A stretch of 64,000 bases of DNA from the NCBI GenBank assembly GCA_019745415.1, contig JAIETF010000050.1, positions 39,669 through 103,668 on the forward strand. The letters are read 5' to 3'. The notes under the pieces are model-generated. The model saw only the letters and a program-made list of their open reading frames with translations, was not told where the DNA came from and ran no database searches. Below are positions 26,946 through 35,848 of this stretch, piece by piece; positions within the stretch are counted from its first letter, which is position 1, and each line of letters begins with the position of its first letter. The translations under genes were made by a program, and so were the position numbers. The DNA is from Candidatus Obscuribacterales bacterium (GTDB lineage Bacteria; Cyanobacteriota; Vampirovibrionia; Obscuribacterales; Obscuribacteraceae).

Positions 26946-28160
26946 ATGTCCCTGAGGTCAACAATGTCCCTGCGGTCTAGAAAAGGAAAAGTTGAAGCTT
27001 CGTCCTTGACCATCGGATTGGCGCTGGGCTTAGTTTTTGGAGGGAGTATCACCGGTGCCTATTGGGCAGGCAAGAACTCCCAGACAGGGGCTCCGGCGGG
27101 CGATACCAGCGCCGCGGCTCTATCGACTGGCAGTACTACAGCCCTTTCGGCAGGCAGGGCCGGTACTCTCGGCGTCGAAACCATAGCCAATATTGCCGAC
27201 AGCGCCGGTAAAGCCGTGGTCAATATCGACACAATGACCGTAGTTCAGTTGCCATACTTTGCCGAGACTTTCTCGCCCTTAGACTTTTTTGGCTTCGGGG
27301 GAGGCGAAATGGTACCCCAGCCCATCTTGCAAAAACGTCGCGGAGTTGGCTCAGGGCTTATCATCAGAGAAGACGGCTATATCTTGACCAACAACCATGT
27401 GGTCGGTAATGCTCAGCAAATCAAGGTTTCGCTGCAAGACAAGCGTACTTTCGACGGTAAAGTAATAGGTAGAGACCCTTTCACCGACCTGGCCGTGGTC
27501 AAAATTGACGCCAAAGGTCTGCCGGTTTCCAAAATAGGCGAAAGCAAGTCACTGAGACCGGGCGATTTCGCCATAGCCATCGGCAGCCCTCTGGGCTTCG
27601 ACCATACCGTCACCCTGGGCATAATCTCGGCCCTTGGTAGGTCAATCGATGCCGAAAACAAACCGATTTCCAATCTCATTCAAACCGATGCCGCTATTAA
27701 TCCAGGCAATTCGGGTGGTCCGCTCCTTAACATAAATGGAGAAGTAGTGGGCGTAAACGTTGCCATCAGAGGTGATGGACAAAACATAGGCTTTGCCATA
27801 CCTTCTGAAGTATTCTCGGAAGTCTCTAAACAGTTGATAGCGCAAGGACATGTCTCGCGCCCCTATCTAGGCATCAAGATGCAGATCATGGACGAAGCCA
27901 TGGCTCAAGCCTTGGGCTTGCCGCCCAACACCAAAGGGGCACTGGTGGCCCAGGTCGGACAGGGCAGCCCGGCTGAAGAAGGCGGATTGCAAATTCAGGA
28001 CGTGATTACTTCTATAGACGGTCAGCCGGTGAAAGAACCGGAAGATGTAAGAGCTTTTGTTAAGAGCAAGAAAACTGGAGATATTGTCCGCATAGCAGTG
28101 CTGAGACAGGGTTCGCTTACATCGCTCAAGGTAAAACTAGGCGAATTCAAAGCCCAATAG
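26946..28160 (+). CDS. HtrA/DegP-family trypsin-like serine protease
   Basis: 404 residues. ATG 26946 has an ideal GGAGG five bases upstream, so I prefer it to the TTG at 26934. An N-terminal membrane anchor (LTIGLALGLVFGGSITGAYW) exposes the protease outside the cytoplasm. The catalytic triad is complete: His in LTNNHVVG, Asp in FTDLAVV and Ser in NPGNSGGPL. One PDZ domain follows (YLGIKMQIMDEAM... to the end). It is a periplasmic quality-control protease/chaperone, likely stress-related. The two-kinase operon starts about 55 bp downstream. Confidence 0.95.
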   Translation: MSLRSTMSLRSRKGKVEASSLTIGLALGLVFGGSITGAYWAGKNSQTGAPAGDTSAAALSTGSTTALSAGRAGTLGVETIANIADSAGKAVVNIDTMTVVQLPYFAETFSPLDFFGFGGGEMVPQPILQKRRGVGSGLIIREDGYILTNNHVVGNAQQIKVSLQDKRTFDGKVIGRDPFTDLAVVKIDAKGLPVSKIGESKSLRPGDFAIAIGSPLGFDHTVTLGIISALGRSIDAENKPISNLIQTDAAINPGNSGGPLLNINGEVVGVNVAIRGDGQNIGFAIPSEVFSEVSKQLIAQGHVSRPYLGIKMQIMDEAMAQALGLPPNTKGALVAQVGQGSPAEEGGLQIQDVITSIDGQPVKEPEDVRAFVKSKKTGDIVRIAVLRQGSLTSLKVKLGEFKAQ

Positions 28161-28214
28161 CCTGTTTCAAACATTTGTCATCGATTTCTGGGTATAGAAG
28201 ACCAGGTGTATTAG

Positions 28215-30431
28215 ATGGCAAAGAAAAAGCAGATCAAGTTTCCCATTGCTTCTCCCATGGCAAACATGAGTTTGTCTTGGCGGTCGGTCTTTTTATTGCC
28301 GATCTATGCTCAGGTCTCATTACTGGTGCTCGGCGCTTTCTCTTATAACTTCCCGCTCAGTACAAGACTAAGCCTATTTATCACGTACCTTACTTTCTTC
28401 TTTTACCGATTCTTGGCCAACCTGGCTTCCAGACACCTTATTATCGATGATGGACTAATCAAGGTTGGTTATGAAAGCTATGAGATCGCAGCGCTGCAAA
28501 AAATCAGCGTGCCAATCAACAAATACGACTATACAGACGGCACTATCATTCTGCACTTTGGACCAGGCAACAAAAATAATCTCAAGCTCGAACTTGCCAA
28601 CCTGGGTGCCGAGAACTCTGAGAAACTAATCGAAATTCTCTCGCGGCGGGTCTCTGGTCTGCCTATCGAGCCGCGCATCGAAGAAGCTTTGCAAAACCTC
28701 AAACCACTCAAGCAAGATAAGCTAGCCAATCCAAACGAATTGGTCCTGCCCTATAAGCTACATGGCTTTATCCGCGATTTTCCAGCCCAGCTCAAAAGCG
28801 CCGGCAACTTCTGGCTGCAATCTCTAGGTCCGCTCGGCACCTTGGTTATAGCAACACCAATCTGGTTGACCTCGTCGTTAGCTTTGTTCAATGCCCTGCG
28901 CAATTATAGCGACGTGCAAGGCAACAGACTTTTCTATGAATTGCTTTCGTCCTTTCTCTTTTGTCTGCAATCTTACAGTTTTACATTTCAGACTGTCTGC
29001 GAGAATTCAGGCATTGGACGCCTCATTGCCTATATGATCTGGGGCGCCCTGGCATTTTTAGTCTATTACCTATTTAAGGTCATTTACAGCACCAATACAA
29101 TCACGGTGAACCGTCAGGGGCTGGAGGCCGACTTCATGGCCGAACTCTGGTCGGAGGCACGAGGCAGAGTCAACTTCGACTATCTCGAAAAGATCGAACT
29201 AGTGGGAGGCACTAATTCAGCCAGTCCAGACAAGTGGAAAATCAAGCTCACTTCTCGAATTGCAACTTTACTTGGCGAGAGAAAGAAGGAAGAAACTATA
29301 GAACTAGGGGCGGTGGCGCCCGCAGATCGAGATAGATTATTGAAAGCCTTTCAGGAATTTGCCCCTCCCAGCACACTGACGCTTGAAGTAACCGAAACAC
29401 TGAAGAGCGGAGCGGAGAAATCTTATACTGATCTATGGCTGCAGAGTCTTTCAGACGGCAATTTAAGAAAAAACATCGAGCCGCTTCGCAACGGCGCCCT
29501 TTTGCAAGAAGGTCGCTATCAAATAATCGATAAACTCGGCATAGGGGGAGAAGGAACGGCCTATCAAGCCCTCGACCGAGAAGAGTTGGCGAGCGGTAAA
29601 GTCAAAAAGGTAGTTCTCAAAGAAACAATCATCCCACCTTATCTAGACCGTCCAGCCGAATACGAAACTCTCGAAAAAATCAAGAAAGAAACTGAAATTC
29701 TGGCATCAATCAAGAGTGATTTGGTGGTGCAATGTCATGGCTTTTTTCTTGAAGATAGAAGGACCTATATCGTACTTGAATATATCGAAGGAAAAAATCT
29801 CAGACAGTATGTCAAGGAACAAGGTCCGCTGCCCCAAGCCGAGGTAATTAGGCTGGCTCTAATTATGTGCGACATACTCGAAGCTTTGCATAGCAAGCAA
29901 GTCATACATAGAGATTTCACCCCCGATAATATAATTATCGCGCCCGATGGTTCGCTCAAACTTATAGATTTCGCCGTAGCCACCGAAAATAGAGAGGGCG
30001 TAACCGGGACGATCGTGGGCAAACATTCTTATGTGCCGACCGAACAGTTCAGAGGCTATGCCGAGAATCGCAGCGATATTTACGCCATGGCTTCAACTCT
30101 CTATTTTCTGCTTACCGCCCTCGACCCCGAACCGATTACCGAATCAAACCCGCTAGAAAAGGGAATTGCGGTAAACCCAACTCTCAACCAGCTTATTAAA
30201 GAGTGTACATCGCAAGTTCCGTCGGAGAGACCAGTCAGTGCCGCACAGATAAAAGAGCGTCTCAGCGAAATAGAAATAGCTGCTTTAACAGACAGCTCAA
30301 ACAATAAAGATGAATTTGCAGAGCTGTCTAAATTGGAAGAGTCGGATAAACTAGAGACCGCGAAAGAAACAGAAGAATCTTTAGTCATCAAGCTCACCGG
30401 CGAATTCGAAAAGCAGGTGTTGAATGGCTGA
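28215..30431 (+). CDS. Membrane Ser/Thr protein kinase (Hanks type), DFG changed to DFA
   Basis: 738 residues. The N-terminal ~430 residues contain two membrane-segment clusters (about 25-65 and 210-300) with PH-like soluble stretches. The kinase domain is C-terminal (about 433-700): glycine loop LGIGGEGTAY, Lys in VVLKET, catalytic loop [10 protein letters not shown] (about 565), then IDFAVATE where DFG is expected, and PTEQFRG in place of APE. Asp residues for catalysis and metal are kept, so activity is possible despite the DFG change. Topology (membrane part first, kinase last) is unusual. It overlaps the next kinase by 8 bp, which argues for coupled expression. Confidence 0.88.
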   Translation: MAKKKQIKFPIASPMANMSLSWRSVFLLPIYAQVSLLVLGAFSYNFPLSTRLSLFITYLTFFFYRFLANLASRHLIIDDGLIKVGYESYEIAALQKISVPINKYDYTDGTIILHFGPGNKNNLKLELANLGAENSEKLIEILSRRVSGLPIEPRIEEALQNLKPLKQDKLANPNELVLPYKLHGFIRDFPAQLKSAGNFWLQSLGPLGTLVIATPIWLTSSLALFNALRNYSDVQGNRLFYELLSSFLFCLQSYSFTFQTVCENSGIGRLIAYMIWGALAFLVYYLFKVIYSTNTITVNRQGLEADFMAELWSEARGRVNFDYLEKIELVGGTNSASPDKWKIKLTSRIATLLGERKKEETIELGAVAPADRDRLLKAFQEFAPPSTLTLEVTETLKSGAEKSYTDLWLQSLSDGNLRKNIEPLRNGALLQEGRYQIIDKLGIGGEGTAYQALDREELASGKVKKVVLKETIIPPYLDRPAEYETLEKIKKETEILASIKSDLVVQCHGFFLEDRRTYIVLEYIEGKNLRQYVKEQGPLPQAEVIRLALIMCDILEALHSKQVIHRDFTPDNIIIAPDGSLKLIDFAVATENREGVTGTIVGKHSYVPTEQFRGYAENRSDIYAMASTLYFLLTALDPEPITESNPLEKGIAVNPTLNQLIKECTSQVPSERPVSAAQIKERLSEIEIAALTDSSNNKDEFAELSKLEESDKLETAKETEESLVIKLTGEFEKQVLNG

Positions 30432-31839
30432 ACTCTGCATCAAACTAGACTATCAAGATCCTGTCAAAGAGGGGGCAGCCACCCTCATTAAGTCTAACTT
30501 TCCGCTCTGGGCTATTCTGCCTATTCTTGGCGCTATTTTCTGTGCCGGCATTTCAATTTTGATGACTGTTCTCTTCGGTCTTGTGCCCCTCTTCTTCCTC
30601 GCCCTGCTCAAGACACTGTCGACCAGACAAATACTGATGGACAAACGCGGCATCGAAGTGCCCTCAGATCTATCCCGCGGTCGGCTGAGAGGCAGTTATC
30701 TCAGATGGGATCAAATTGCTCGAACATTTGTAACCAGTTCATCTGGCAGTTCTGGCAGCTCTGGCAGTTCTGGCAGCTCTAGCGAAGTTTCGGCAAAAGA
30801 GCTAGTCTTTTTACCTTTCACAAAAGAACTGCCGACAATCAGAGTGCCGCTAGATCGGCTAGATAGCAATCAGACCGAGAAGCTGCTCGTCTCTATTCAG
30901 CTTTTTCTGCCCGGCGAAAATGATCAAAGTTTAGAAGAACTAAGTCAGTCACTCAGGCGCTTGAACGCCGGGCTTAGCAGCGAGAGTGAATTTTCTTACA
31001 CCGATATCTGGGAGGATGAATTGAAGCGCCGCTTTCGTCCGGCTGCATTTATGCCCCTTGAATCTGGTGTAACAGTGCGCGAAGGCTCTATAAAGATTGA
31101 AAGAGCCCTTGCTTCAGGCGGTCTTTCAGCAGTTTACCTAGCCAGTACAAAGCAAGGCAAACTAGTGGTTCTAAAAGAATCGGTCATACCCGAGTCTTAC
31201 GAAAGCGAGCTGAAAGAAAAAGCGAGAGAGATGTTTGCCCGCGAGGCGAGACTGCTCATGAAGCTCGATTTCGACAAAATAGTTAAAGTGCTTGATTTTT
31301 TTAGCGAGGGCGGTCGCTCTTATCTGTTACTAGAAAGCGTCACCGGACCAGACCTGAGACAATACGTCAAACAGCACGGCAAGCTGCGAGAGTCACTAGT
31401 GCTTGATCTAGCCTTACAGATGGCCGACATTTTGCTCTATTTGCATAGCCAAGAGCCGCCGGTAATCCATCGCGACTTCACCCCTGACAATCTGGTATTG
31501 CAGAACGACGGCAAACTAGTGGCTATCGATTTTGGTGCCGCCAATGAATATATCGGCAACGCCACCGGCACCTTTGTCGGCAAGCATGCCTATATAGCGC
31601 CTGAACAGTTCAGAGGCAAAGCTTCGCCGCAGAGCGACCTTTATGCCATGGGAGGCACACTCTTTTATCTTTTGACCGGTGAAGATCCTCTGGCCCTAAG
31701 CGCTTCCAATCCAGCCGATAAAGTAGCAGTTTCACCGGCGCTGGCCAAACTAGTCTATGACCTCACCTTGCCCGAGGGCCGCATAGCCAATGCCGCCGTC
31801 GTCAAAGCCAGGCTAGAGATTATCAAAACAACAGCTTGA
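30424..31839 (+). CDS. Second membrane Ser/Thr protein kinase (paralogue)
   Basis: 471 residues. Two hydrophobic segments at about residues 24-60, then a soluble part with a Ser-Gly tract at 106-120, and a C-terminal kinase domain (about 221-460). Key residues: glycine loop [17 protein letters not shown] Lys, [10 protein letters not shown] (about 348), IDFGAANEY (DFG intact) and APEQFRG. It is a shorter paralogue of the upstream kinase, with the same HRDFTPDN loop. The overlapping arrangement suggests the two may act as a pair, perhaps one regulating the other (inference). Confidence 0.9.
   Translation: MAELCIKLDYQDPVKEGAATLIKSNFPLWAILPILGAIFCAGISILMTVLFGLVPLFFLALLKTLSTRQILMDKRGIEVPSDLSRGRLRGSYLRWDQIARTFVTSSSGSSGSSGSSGSSSEVSAKELVFLPFTKELPTIRVPLDRLDSNQTEKLLVSIQLFLPGENDQSLEELSQSLRRLNAGLSSESEFSYTDIWEDELKRRFRPAAFMPLESGVTVREGSIKIERALASGGLSAVYLASTKQGKLVVLKESVIPESYESELKEKAREMFAREARLLMKLDFDKIVKVLDFFSEGGRSYLLLESVTGPDLRQYVKQHGKLRESLVLDLALQMADILLYLHSQEPPVIHRDFTPDNLVLQNDGKLVAIDFGAANEYIGNATGTFVGKHAYIAPEQFRGKASPQSDLYAMGGTLFYLLTGEDPLALSASNPADKVAVSPALAKLVYDLTLPEGRIANAAVVKARLEIIKTTA
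30739..30782. repeat. 9-bp tandem repeat encoding Ser-Ser-Gly units
   Basis: Alternating GGCAGTTCT and GGCAGCTCT units code for a flexible SSG linker between the membrane part and the kinase domain. Confidence 0.85.
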
Positions 31840-31894
31840 TTTAGATGCAATCATTTCAGATATACTATTTGAGTTAAGTCAAGTCACGCATTAC

Positions 31895-32338
31895 TTGCAA
31901 TTTGAGCGCGACCAAGCACTGCGAGGCAAGAAATTGTCCGGTCAAGAAAAGAAATTCGACGAAGAGCATTGGCGCCAAGTCTTAAGCGCCGAAGAGTATC
32001 ATGTTGCCAGGGAGAAAGGCACCGAAAGAGCCTTCACCGGTCGCTATTGGAATAATCACGAATCAGGTCTTTACAACTGTGTTTGTTGCGGCGCCCCGCT
32101 CTTTGATTCCAGCTGTAAATATGACTCCGGCAGCGGTTGGCCTAGTTTTTATAAGCCAGCCCAGGGAGCTTTGATTGACGAACATGAAGATCTTAGCTAT
32201 GGAATGCGCAGAGTGGAAGTCACTTGTGCGCAATGCGGCGCCCATCTTGGTCATCTCTTTCCCGATGGACCGAGACCCACTGGTCTGAGATATTGCATCA
32301 ATTCACTCTCGCTCAAATTTGAAAAAAATCCAGACTAG
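31895..32338 (+). CDS. msrB: Peptide-methionine (R)-S-oxide reductase
   Basis: Up to 147 residues. Zinc-binding pairs CVCC and CAQC, the [13 protein letters not shown] segment and the catalytic Cys in RYCINS identify MsrB, which repairs methionine-R-sulfoxide. No ATG precedes the conserved region. The listed start is TTG 31895; TTG 31934 has a better ribosome site (GAGG, 7 bases before) and would give 134 residues. It lies about 55 bp after the kinase pair and could be part of that transcript. Confidence 0.93.
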   Translation: MQFERDQALRGKKLSGQEKKFDEEHWRQVLSAEEYHVAREKGTERAFTGRYWNNHESGLYNCVCCGAPLFDSSCKYDSGSGWPSFYKPAQGALIDEHEDLSYGMRRVEVTCAQCGAHLGHLFPDGPRPTGLRYCINSLSLKFEKNPD

Positions 32339-32391
32339 AATAAAATCCAAAACAAGACAAAATCCAAAATAGAAAAATACTGCCACAATAA

Positions 32392-34503
32392 ATGTCCCGA
32401 ACCATCCTGCACTTAGAAATCGAAGACTCAGTCAAAGAGCTTCTCAATGCCTTGCTTAGCGCCCGTGGACATAAAGTGGAAAGCCTCGCTTCCGGGAAAG
32501 AGGGGCTGGCTAAAATTGCCTCTGAAAATCCTGATCTTGTCGTTGTTGGCGCCGAATTAGAAGATATCGACGGCATTTCATTTATCGCCAAACTAAGAGC
32601 AATTAACCGCAATATCAATATCATTTATGTTTCTAAAGTCTGGCATGACGCTGCCATATACAAACAGTTGCGCAGCGATCTCAAGGTGGACATGGTGGTG
32701 CATCGACCCCTCAAAGCCTCACTTTTAGGCGCCCAAATCGAAAGCATCTTCCAAGAAGAAAAGAAGATTACCTCTCACATTGAACAAGAAGAAACAATAT
32801 TCAAAACGCTGCAAGCCAATTATTTGAAGGTCTTGCCCGAGCGCGTCAAAAAACTGAATCTAGCCATACAGACTGCCAAGTCTAACCCGGAAGATCAATA
32901 TTCGCTCTTGGAAGCAATTCGATTAGCTCATAACTTAAAGGGCACCGCATCTAGTTGCGGCTTCGGCGTGCTGGGCGAATCAGCCGGTTCGCTTGAAAAA
33001 GCGCTGGCCAGTATCAAGGATAACCGCCTGGAACGAAACGAAGCAGCCTGGGAAGAAATTGAATTGATGGTGGATCTGGTGCGCAGTAATGCCACCGTTC
33101 TCAGTGGCACACCTTCGGCCCAAGTGGACAAAAGAGCATTCTCGACTCTGGAAATAGATCCTGAAGCCGACATGAGCTTGCCGCCGGTGAGCGGTCCACC
33201 CATACCGCAAGACAATTTTGATGTCTTCGATGATTCGGCTTCAGCCCGAGTTTTGGTGGTCAGCAAAGCCGAACTTTCAGGGGGCGGGGTGCTCAGCACC
33301 AGAGCCGGCATGAAAGTACATGTGCTTAAAGTGTCAGACCGCGAAGAAGCGCTTGAGCGGGCGGCGAGACTGACACTTGATGCGGTGCTCATCGACATCG
33401 ATATTAAATTACCCGGCCCCTCTCTCAATTTAGCGCGCGAACTGCGCTCACTTGCCCAGTATGAAAGCTTGCCTGTGGCTTTTTTAGCCGGCGAAAGAAA
33501 AGAAAAAGACTTAGAAGACAGCACCCATGCTGGCGCCGCCCTTATGCTCTCTGACGGCAAAGAAGGGCGCTTAAGCGGTGCCGACCTCAGCCAGGCTATC
33601 GATTATCTTCTCAGCGCCCGCAGCGGAGGACGGCCGCGCATCTTGTTGGTCGATGACGATCAAGATTTTGTGCATGTGGTGGCGTCGGTACTGGGTCAAG
33701 AAGGCATGCTGGTCAAAGTGGTGGAAAGCGGTGCCGGCATACTTGCCGAAATGAACGACTTCCACCCTGACCTACTTTTGCTTGATGTAAATATGCCCGG
33801 ACTATCCGGCTACGATGTTTGTCGCCTTGTCCGTTCCGAAAGTCGCTTCCACGACCTACCTGTGATTGTTTTGACTGCCGCCACCGGCTTAGAAAACCGC
33901 CTGGCTGCCTTCGAATCTGGAGCCGACGACTATTTGCCCAAGCCAATAGCCAAGGTGGAACTTTTGACTAGGGTAAAAGTGAGACTGGAAAGATCGCGCC
34001 TCTTGAGAGAGCGAGCCAACTTGGACGTTTTGACCGGACTGCCGATTAGACGCGCATTTATGGAAGAGCTTGATAAGATGGTGCAAGAAAGCGAGAGAAA
34101 CGGTCTAATTTTCAGCCTGGCTTTGATTGATGTCGACCATTTCAAACAAATAAACGATCGCCACGGGCATCTAGCAGGCGATAGAGTGCTGGCTGCTTTA
34201 GGTCACCTGCTCAAGAAACGCTTCAGAGTGGAAGATATTAGAGGACGCTGGGGCGGGGAAGAATTTATCGTCGCCTTCCGTCATATTCCAAGGAATACAG
34301 CCCGAGGCGCCCTGCAGAGAGCCCTGGAAGAACTGAGCAAACTGGAGTTCAAGGGAGACCGTGATGAGAGCTTTTCAATTTCATTCTCTTCGGGCATAGT
34401 GGAGTATCCGGCGGAGAGTAAAGACTTATCCGACCTGCTCAGACGCTCCGACGAAAAGCTCTATCAGGCAAAGGAAGCCGGACGCAATTGCATTATCGCT
34501 TAA
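32392..34503 (+). CDS. Multi-receiver / Hpt / GGDEF signalling hub
   Basis: 703 residues. Domains in order: a degenerate receiver (1-120; the phospho-Asp position is Gly in VVVGAELED), an Hpt domain (about 130-225, with AHNLKGTASSCGFG containing the phospho-His), a second degenerate receiver (about 280-400), an intact receiver (415-535; VDDD, LLLDVNMPG, Thr and the KP Lys), and a GGDEF domain (540-700) with an active-type RWGGEEF. It should make c-di-GMP under control of a phosphorelay. It is followed after 43 bp by a lone receiver, a possible partner for the Hpt. Confidence 0.92.
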   Translation: MSRTILHLEIEDSVKELLNALLSARGHKVESLASGKEGLAKIASENPDLVVVGAELEDIDGISFIAKLRAINRNINIIYVSKVWHDAAIYKQLRSDLKVDMVVHRPLKASLLGAQIESIFQEEKKITSHIEQEETIFKTLQANYLKVLPERVKKLNLAIQTAKSNPEDQYSLLEAIRLAHNLKGTASSCGFGVLGESAGSLEKALASIKDNRLERNEAAWEEIELMVDLVRSNATVLSGTPSAQVDKRAFSTLEIDPEADMSLPPVSGPPIPQDNFDVFDDSASARVLVVSKAELSGGGVLSTRAGMKVHVLKVSDREEALERAARLTLDAVLIDIDIKLPGPSLNLARELRSLAQYESLPVAFLAGERKEKDLEDSTHAGAALMLSDGKEGRLSGADLSQAIDYLLSARSGGRPRILLVDDDQDFVHVVASVLGQEGMLVKVVESGAGILAEMNDFHPDLLLLDVNMPGLSGYDVCRLVRSESRFHDLPVIVLTAATGLENRLAAFESGADDYLPKPIAKVELLTRVKVRLERSRLLRERANLDVLTGLPIRRAFMEELDKMVQESERNGLIFSLALIDVDHFKQINDRHGHLAGDRVLAALGHLLKKRFRVEDIRGRWGGEEFIVAFRHIPRNTARGALQRALEELSKLEFKGDRDESFSISFSSGIVEYPAESKDLSDLLRRSDEKLYQAKEAGRNCIIA

Positions 34504-34546
34504 AGCAAAGTTGCCTAAGACTAAACCTAAGACTAAAAAAGAAAGC

Positions 34547-34906
34547 ATGAAAAAAATTCTTGTAGTTGAAGACGATGAAAGTTTGCGCGAAACCGTGCAA
34601 GATTGGTTGTCCTTCGAAAAGTTTATGGTGGAGACAGCCGCCGACGGGCAAGAAGCTGTGGAACAACTGCAAGTCAATGATTTTGATTTGATTGTCTTAG
34701 ATTGGCAGTTACCGCACCTGAACGGTATAGAAGTCTTGCGCAGATATAGAGGTGTCGGCGGCACCACCCCGGTTATCTTTCTATCGGGCATGTCTAACGC
34801 CCAAGAGAGGCAAGCTTGTCTAGAAGCCGGTGCCAATGAGTTTTTGCCTAAACCGTTTCAGCTGCAAGAGTTGTCTAAAGCAATAAAGAAATTACTTGGA
34901 TGTTAG
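34547..34906 (+). CDS. Single-domain response regulator
   Basis: 119 residues from ATG 34547; the frame opens at TTG 34511, but the extra residues are Lys-rich and outside the fold. It is a complete receiver: VVEDDE acidic pair, phospho-Asp in IVLDWQLP, Thr/Ser switch (VIFLSG) and KPF Lys. It has no output domain, so it probably acts as a phosphorelay shuttle or binds a partner. It follows the Hpt/GGDEF hub by 43 bp, the most likely partner. Confidence 0.9.
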   Translation: MKKILVVEDDESLRETVQDWLSFEKFMVETAADGQEAVEQLQVNDFDLIVLDWQLPHLNGIEVLRRYRGVGGTTPVIFLSGMSNAQERQACLEAGANEFLPKPFQLQELSKAIKKLLGC

Positions 34907-34928
34907 ATAGGAAGGAGATTCTTTCTCA

Positions 34929-35732
34929 ATGAGTTCATTTATTCATCTTGTATGTGACTATGCCCAGGGTGACCTGGCTTGGGCCGAGGTAGTGGCGGCA
35001 CTGTCTTGCAAGTTGCATGACGACACGCGCATTCACACCACTTCGGTGCATCCTTTCGATACTGTCTCAACCGGCTTTGTCGTAGCCCAGCTAGCCCTTG
35101 CCGATCGTGAATTGCGACCCAAGAATATGCTGGTCTTTGCCAATTGCGCCCCGCGCAAAGATAAGAAAGACGCACGCCCCGGCAACGAAGGCGAAGGTCT
35201 CTTGTTTGCCAAGCTAAAGAACGGCGTGCAAGTATTGGCGGTCAATTCGGGCTATTCGCTTTCTTTCGTACGCGACCAGATAACCGAAATCTGGAGCACC
35301 AATGTGGAAGAAGCCGGCAGTCAGTTTAGATCTAGAGATTTCTTCCCCCTTGCTGTTTCAAAGGCCTCTAGGGGCGATTTTTCTTTCATCAAGGCTAAAA
35401 TGCATGCCACTGAAATCGTGCCGCAAGAGCCTGCCGAAGTGGTTGGTTATATAGATTCTTTCGGCAATATCAAGACCACCCTGCGCGGTGGCGATAACAA
35501 ACTGGAAGCCTTGACGCCCGGCACCCGGTTAAAAGTAACAGTCGGCACCCATACCTCAACTGCCACCGTGGCCACAGGCAGTTTTAATATCATGGAAGGC
35601 GATCTGGCTTTCGCCCCAGGCTCTTCCGGTCATGAAAGACGCTATTGGGAACTCTTCAAAAGAGGTGGTAGTGCCAGCGATGAATTCGGACATCCGCTGG
35701 CCGGAACCCCAATAAAAATACAAACAGCGTAA
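34929..35732 (+). CDS. Divergent DUF62 (SAM hydroxide adenosyltransferase / halogenase-like) protein
   Basis: 267 residues with a two-domain layout like the SAM-dependent chlorinase/hydroxide adenosyltransferase family: an N-terminal half opening IHLVCDYAQGDLAWAEVV, and a C-terminal barrel with DSFGNIKTTL (family YGNxxTN) and MEGDLAFAPGSSG. The usual VVDPGVG motif is replaced by VFANCAPRKD and the substrate-contact PDNG segment is not evident. It is therefore a remote or non-canonical member. A good GGAAGGAG ribosome site lies upstream of ATG 34929. It follows the response regulator by 22 bp, likely in one transcript. Confidence 0.72.
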   Translation: MSSFIHLVCDYAQGDLAWAEVVAALSCKLHDDTRIHTTSVHPFDTVSTGFVVAQLALADRELRPKNMLVFANCAPRKDKKDARPGNEGEGLLFAKLKNGVQVLAVNSGYSLSFVRDQITEIWSTNVEEAGSQFRSRDFFPLAVSKASRGDFSFIKAKMHATEIVPQEPAEVVGYIDSFGNIKTTLRGGDNKLEALTPGTRLKVTVGTHTSTATVATGSFNIMEGDLAFAPGSSGHERRYWELFKRGGSASDEFGHPLAGTPIKIQTA

Positions 35733-35848
35733 TTAAGGGGTAAGAAGCGTTACTTAACCGCCACAAATTGGTACAGTAGAAATACCCAATCAATTTCAAA
35801 GCGTCTACTATTAGATGCTCAACTACACCGGCAACTCTGAAAGAACTC

